From contig JAWKQR010000001.1 of the NCBI GenBank assembly GCA_041390025.1, positions 124,001-188,000 on the forward strand: DNA of 64,000 nt. Direction: 5' to 3'. A program made the translations under genes and the position numbers. Numbering within the stretch: position 1 is the stretch's first letter; each line of letters begins with the position of its first letter. The DNA is from JBFFMO01 sp041390025. GTDB lineage: Bacteria > Myxococcota_A > Bradymonadia > Bradymonadales > Bradymonadaceae. Positions 62,932 through 64,000 of this stretch are shown piece by piece. The notes below the pieces were generated by a model. That model had not been told where the DNA came from and did no database searches. It saw only the letters and a program-made list of their open reading frames with translations.

Positions 62932-63767
62932 GGGCGCACCTCAAACGTGGTTCGCACGATTACCTGGCCAGTCGCAGCGCCACCATGCGCGATACGTTTC
63001 ATTTCGGCTTCAAAGTCCTTGAGCGCAACCGGCTGAGGAGTGAACAGAGCAAACACATCATACGTTCCAGGCGGATGATTGATCGAGAGCGTGCGTGTCT
63101 GACCGATCGGCGTGGGTTTCGATGTCACGTGCACCCCAAGGACTTCCGGTTGCGTTGGGGTAGGCCCGTACCAACGAACTTCTCCGTCCGTCCCCAACCC
63201 GGCTAGGTAGACATAACGCAACTGAGCGTCTGGGTTTTCGTAGGCGATCTTTAGATCATCTTCCGATGCGCAACGCACAACGCCAAATGGGCTCTCCGCG
63301 GCCCCAATGAAGCGAAGCTCATCGGCTTGGCGATGCACACAGAACACGTGCACCGAAGGTTTCGGCGTCCGGTCCACGGTCGTGGAGGAGCGCGCTTGGT
63401 ATTCATCGGGTGGGCTTTGTATGGGCAACGTGATGTAGCCCACCAACGCCGCTGCGGCGACCAAGGCAAGAACACTGCGTCCGCGCAATTTCCTGCGGAC
63501 GCCTACCGTGTCTTCGATGGCATCCACAGAAAGGTCTTCCGGTTCTTGCAGCGCGTCGAGTTTCTCGAAGATGCTCGCCTGCGCAAAGGCGGCCTCAAAC
63601 TGCGAGAAGTCGCTTTCCTCAAGCTCTCGCGCGGCGATGGCGAGCGCGTCGAAGGTCTTCCGGTCATCAACGGCGAGTGCGTCGTCGAAGGTCTTCCGGT
63701 CGTTAAGGGACGTGAATTCGTCCTCGGGCTGGTCGGGTTCGACAAAGAGGCGCTCGGTACGATTCAT
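62928..63767 (-). CDS. Single-pass membrane regulator (anti-sigma-factor position)
   Basis: A 279-residue protein. The cytoplasmic N-terminal ~105 residues are acidic and helical with a 36-bp in-frame duplication (DRKTFDDALA / DRKTFDALA). One transmembrane helix (SVLALVAAAALVGYITLPI) leads to a ~160-residue periplasmic domain (VHVFCVHRQADELRFIG, LRYVYLAGLGTDGEVRWYG, TRTLSINHPPGTYDVFALF). The gene order sigma factor, this gene, caspase, all joined by ATGA overlaps, places it where anti-sigma factors normally lie; I see no zinc-finger (HxxxCxxC) or other named anti-sigma domain. Four motif copies lie in it (63139, 63532, 63653, 63689), plus the two that form the duplication. Confidence 0.7.
   Translation of the reverse strand: MNRTERLFVEPDQPEDEFTSLNDRKTFDDALAVDDRKTFDALAIAARELEESDFSQFEAAFAQASIFEKLDALQEPEDLSVDAIEDTVGVRRKLRGRSVLALVAAAALVGYITLPIQSPPDEYQARSSTTVDRTPKPSVHVFCVHRQADELRFIGAAESPFGVVRCASEDDLKIAYENPDAQLRYVYLAGLGTDGEVRWYGPTPTQPEVLGVHVTSKPTPIGQTRTLSINHPPGTYDVFALFTPQPVALKDFEAEMKRIAHGGAATGQVIVRTTFEVRP
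63653..63724. repeat. 36-bp in-frame duplication led by the dispersed motif
   Basis: AGGTCTTCCGGTC occurs at 63653 and again at 63689, and the bases before each copy (GCGAGCGCGTCGA and GCGAGTGCGTCGTCGA) are also related. The result is a repeated decapeptide DRKTFD(D)ALA in the membrane regulator. Same arrangement as in the kinase (24 bp): motif plus short direct duplication, frame kept. Confidence 0.75.
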
Positions 63768-64000
63768 GAGAGGCCCCCGAAAACTGCCAGCAATTGAAGC
63801 ACCTGCTGGGGCTCAAGTGCGTCAATGATGCCGCGGGCTTTTAGATGGCGAAGCAGCCCCTCTCGGATGGCCTTGATGCGGCGACGGATCTCGTTTCGGT
63901 CCACGCCCATCGCCTCGGCGATCTGAGCCTGTGAGAGGTCTCCCGCGAGGTGGTCACGCACGATTTGCTGGTCATCGCTGGACAAGGTCGCCACGTAATC
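63764..64000 (-). CDS. Sigma-70 family RNA polymerase sigma factor, C-terminal part (runs off the window)
   Basis: The frame is open to the window end, so only the last ~78 residues are visible: DYVATLSSDDQQIVRDHLAG, LSQAQIAEAMGVDRNEIRRR and IKAIREGLLRHLKARG. This is sigma region 4, a helix-turn-helix that reads the -35 element, typical of ECF-type factors. Its stop overlaps the start of the membrane regulator (ATGA). It likely directs transcription of its own operon, including the exported caspase. A GTG at 63994 is not the real start because the coding signal continues upstream. Confidence 0.8.
   Translation of the reverse strand, partial: DYVATLSSDDQQIVRDHLAGDLSQAQIAEAMGVDRNEIRRRIKAIREGLLRHLKARGIIDALEPQQVLQLLAVFGGLS

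Overview
The window looks like chromosomal DNA of a GC-rich, gene-dense Gram-negative bacterium from the Myxococcota / Bradymonadota (former Deltaproteobacteria) neighbourhood. The support is sequence-based: several secreted proteins end in MYXO-CTERM-like tails (small/Cys residues, one transmembrane helix, Arg-Arg), there are AgmX/PglI-type TonB-like proteins, MopE-type calcium-binding repeats, PEGA-domain and TPR proteins, a Hanks-type kinase with a C-terminal membrane anchor, a TSP3-OmpA porin, and a menaquinone pathway. Many lipoproteins are present. Neighbouring genes commonly overlap by 1-40 bp. No rRNA, CRISPR array or intact insertion sequence was seen; one tRNA-Arg(TCT) is present.

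Layout. 0-10 kb: a 34-bp tandem repeat, a macro-domain protein coupled to a GH25 muramidase-like lipoprotein, an AgmX-type TonB-like protein, a MopE-like lipoprotein, hutF, and a large propeller-like lipoprotein operon. 10-17 kb: TPR, PEGA and TPR proteins around topA. 17-21 kb: mscS with an outer-membrane protein, and a thymidine phosphorylase. 21-27.4 kb: polyprenyl diphosphate synthase converging on a menF-menDH(fusion)-menA operon. 27.5-34.5 kb: an OmpA porin, a kinase, tRNA-Arg, a 24-bp-period minisatellite, a DegT aminotransferase and lipoproteins. 34.7-41.9 kb: M3 peptidase, glmU, add, an oligopeptidase B-like lipoprotein, and a second AgmX-like protein. 42-47.2 kb: a tract whose reading frames are shattered by indels although residues stay recognisable (membrane protein, RAYT-type transposase, CAT-like acetyltransferase, Ser/Thr kinase, sulfide:quinone oxidoreductase). 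47.5-49 kb: DUF1641, DsrC-like and DsrE-like sulfur-relay proteins. 49-54.9 kb: an AsmA-like/GT51 transglycosylase, glycerophosphodiesterase, menC and menE. 54.9-59.3 kb: lysine 5,6-aminomutase alpha and a TPR-dynamin-like GTPase. 59.5-64 kb: a CPBP protease, then an operon of sigma factor, membrane regulator, caspase/beta-barrel protein and lipoprotein.

Together menF, menD-menH, menA, menC, menE and a polyprenyl synthase supply most of the classical menaquinone pathway; menB is not in the window. The SQR-DUF1641-DsrC-DsrE group would feed sulfide electrons into that quinone pool.

The most striking signal is not a gene. A short asymmetric motif, AGGWCTYCCGGW (often followed by YC or YG), occurs about 69 times as an exact 11-mer AGGWCTYCCGG (hand count, both strands; about 0.12 expected for uniform base composition), plus many one-mismatch copies. 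It lies inside unrelated genes in both orientations and several frames, so the same peptides recur across unrelated proteins (PEDL, DRKT, GLPV, EVFR, PEVL). It also forms the repeat unit of the intergenic arrays (34-bp and 24-bp periods) and of small in-frame duplications (24 bp in the kinase, 36 bp in the membrane regulator). Its density, about one per 0.9 kb, resembles DNA-uptake sequences of naturally competent bacteria, but its function here is unknown.

Several conserved genes (hutF, topA, menE, kamD, probably the DUF1641/DsrC pair and the second AgmX-like gene) carry apparent single-base frameshifts. Some of these may be assembly errors, so gene ends there should be read with care.
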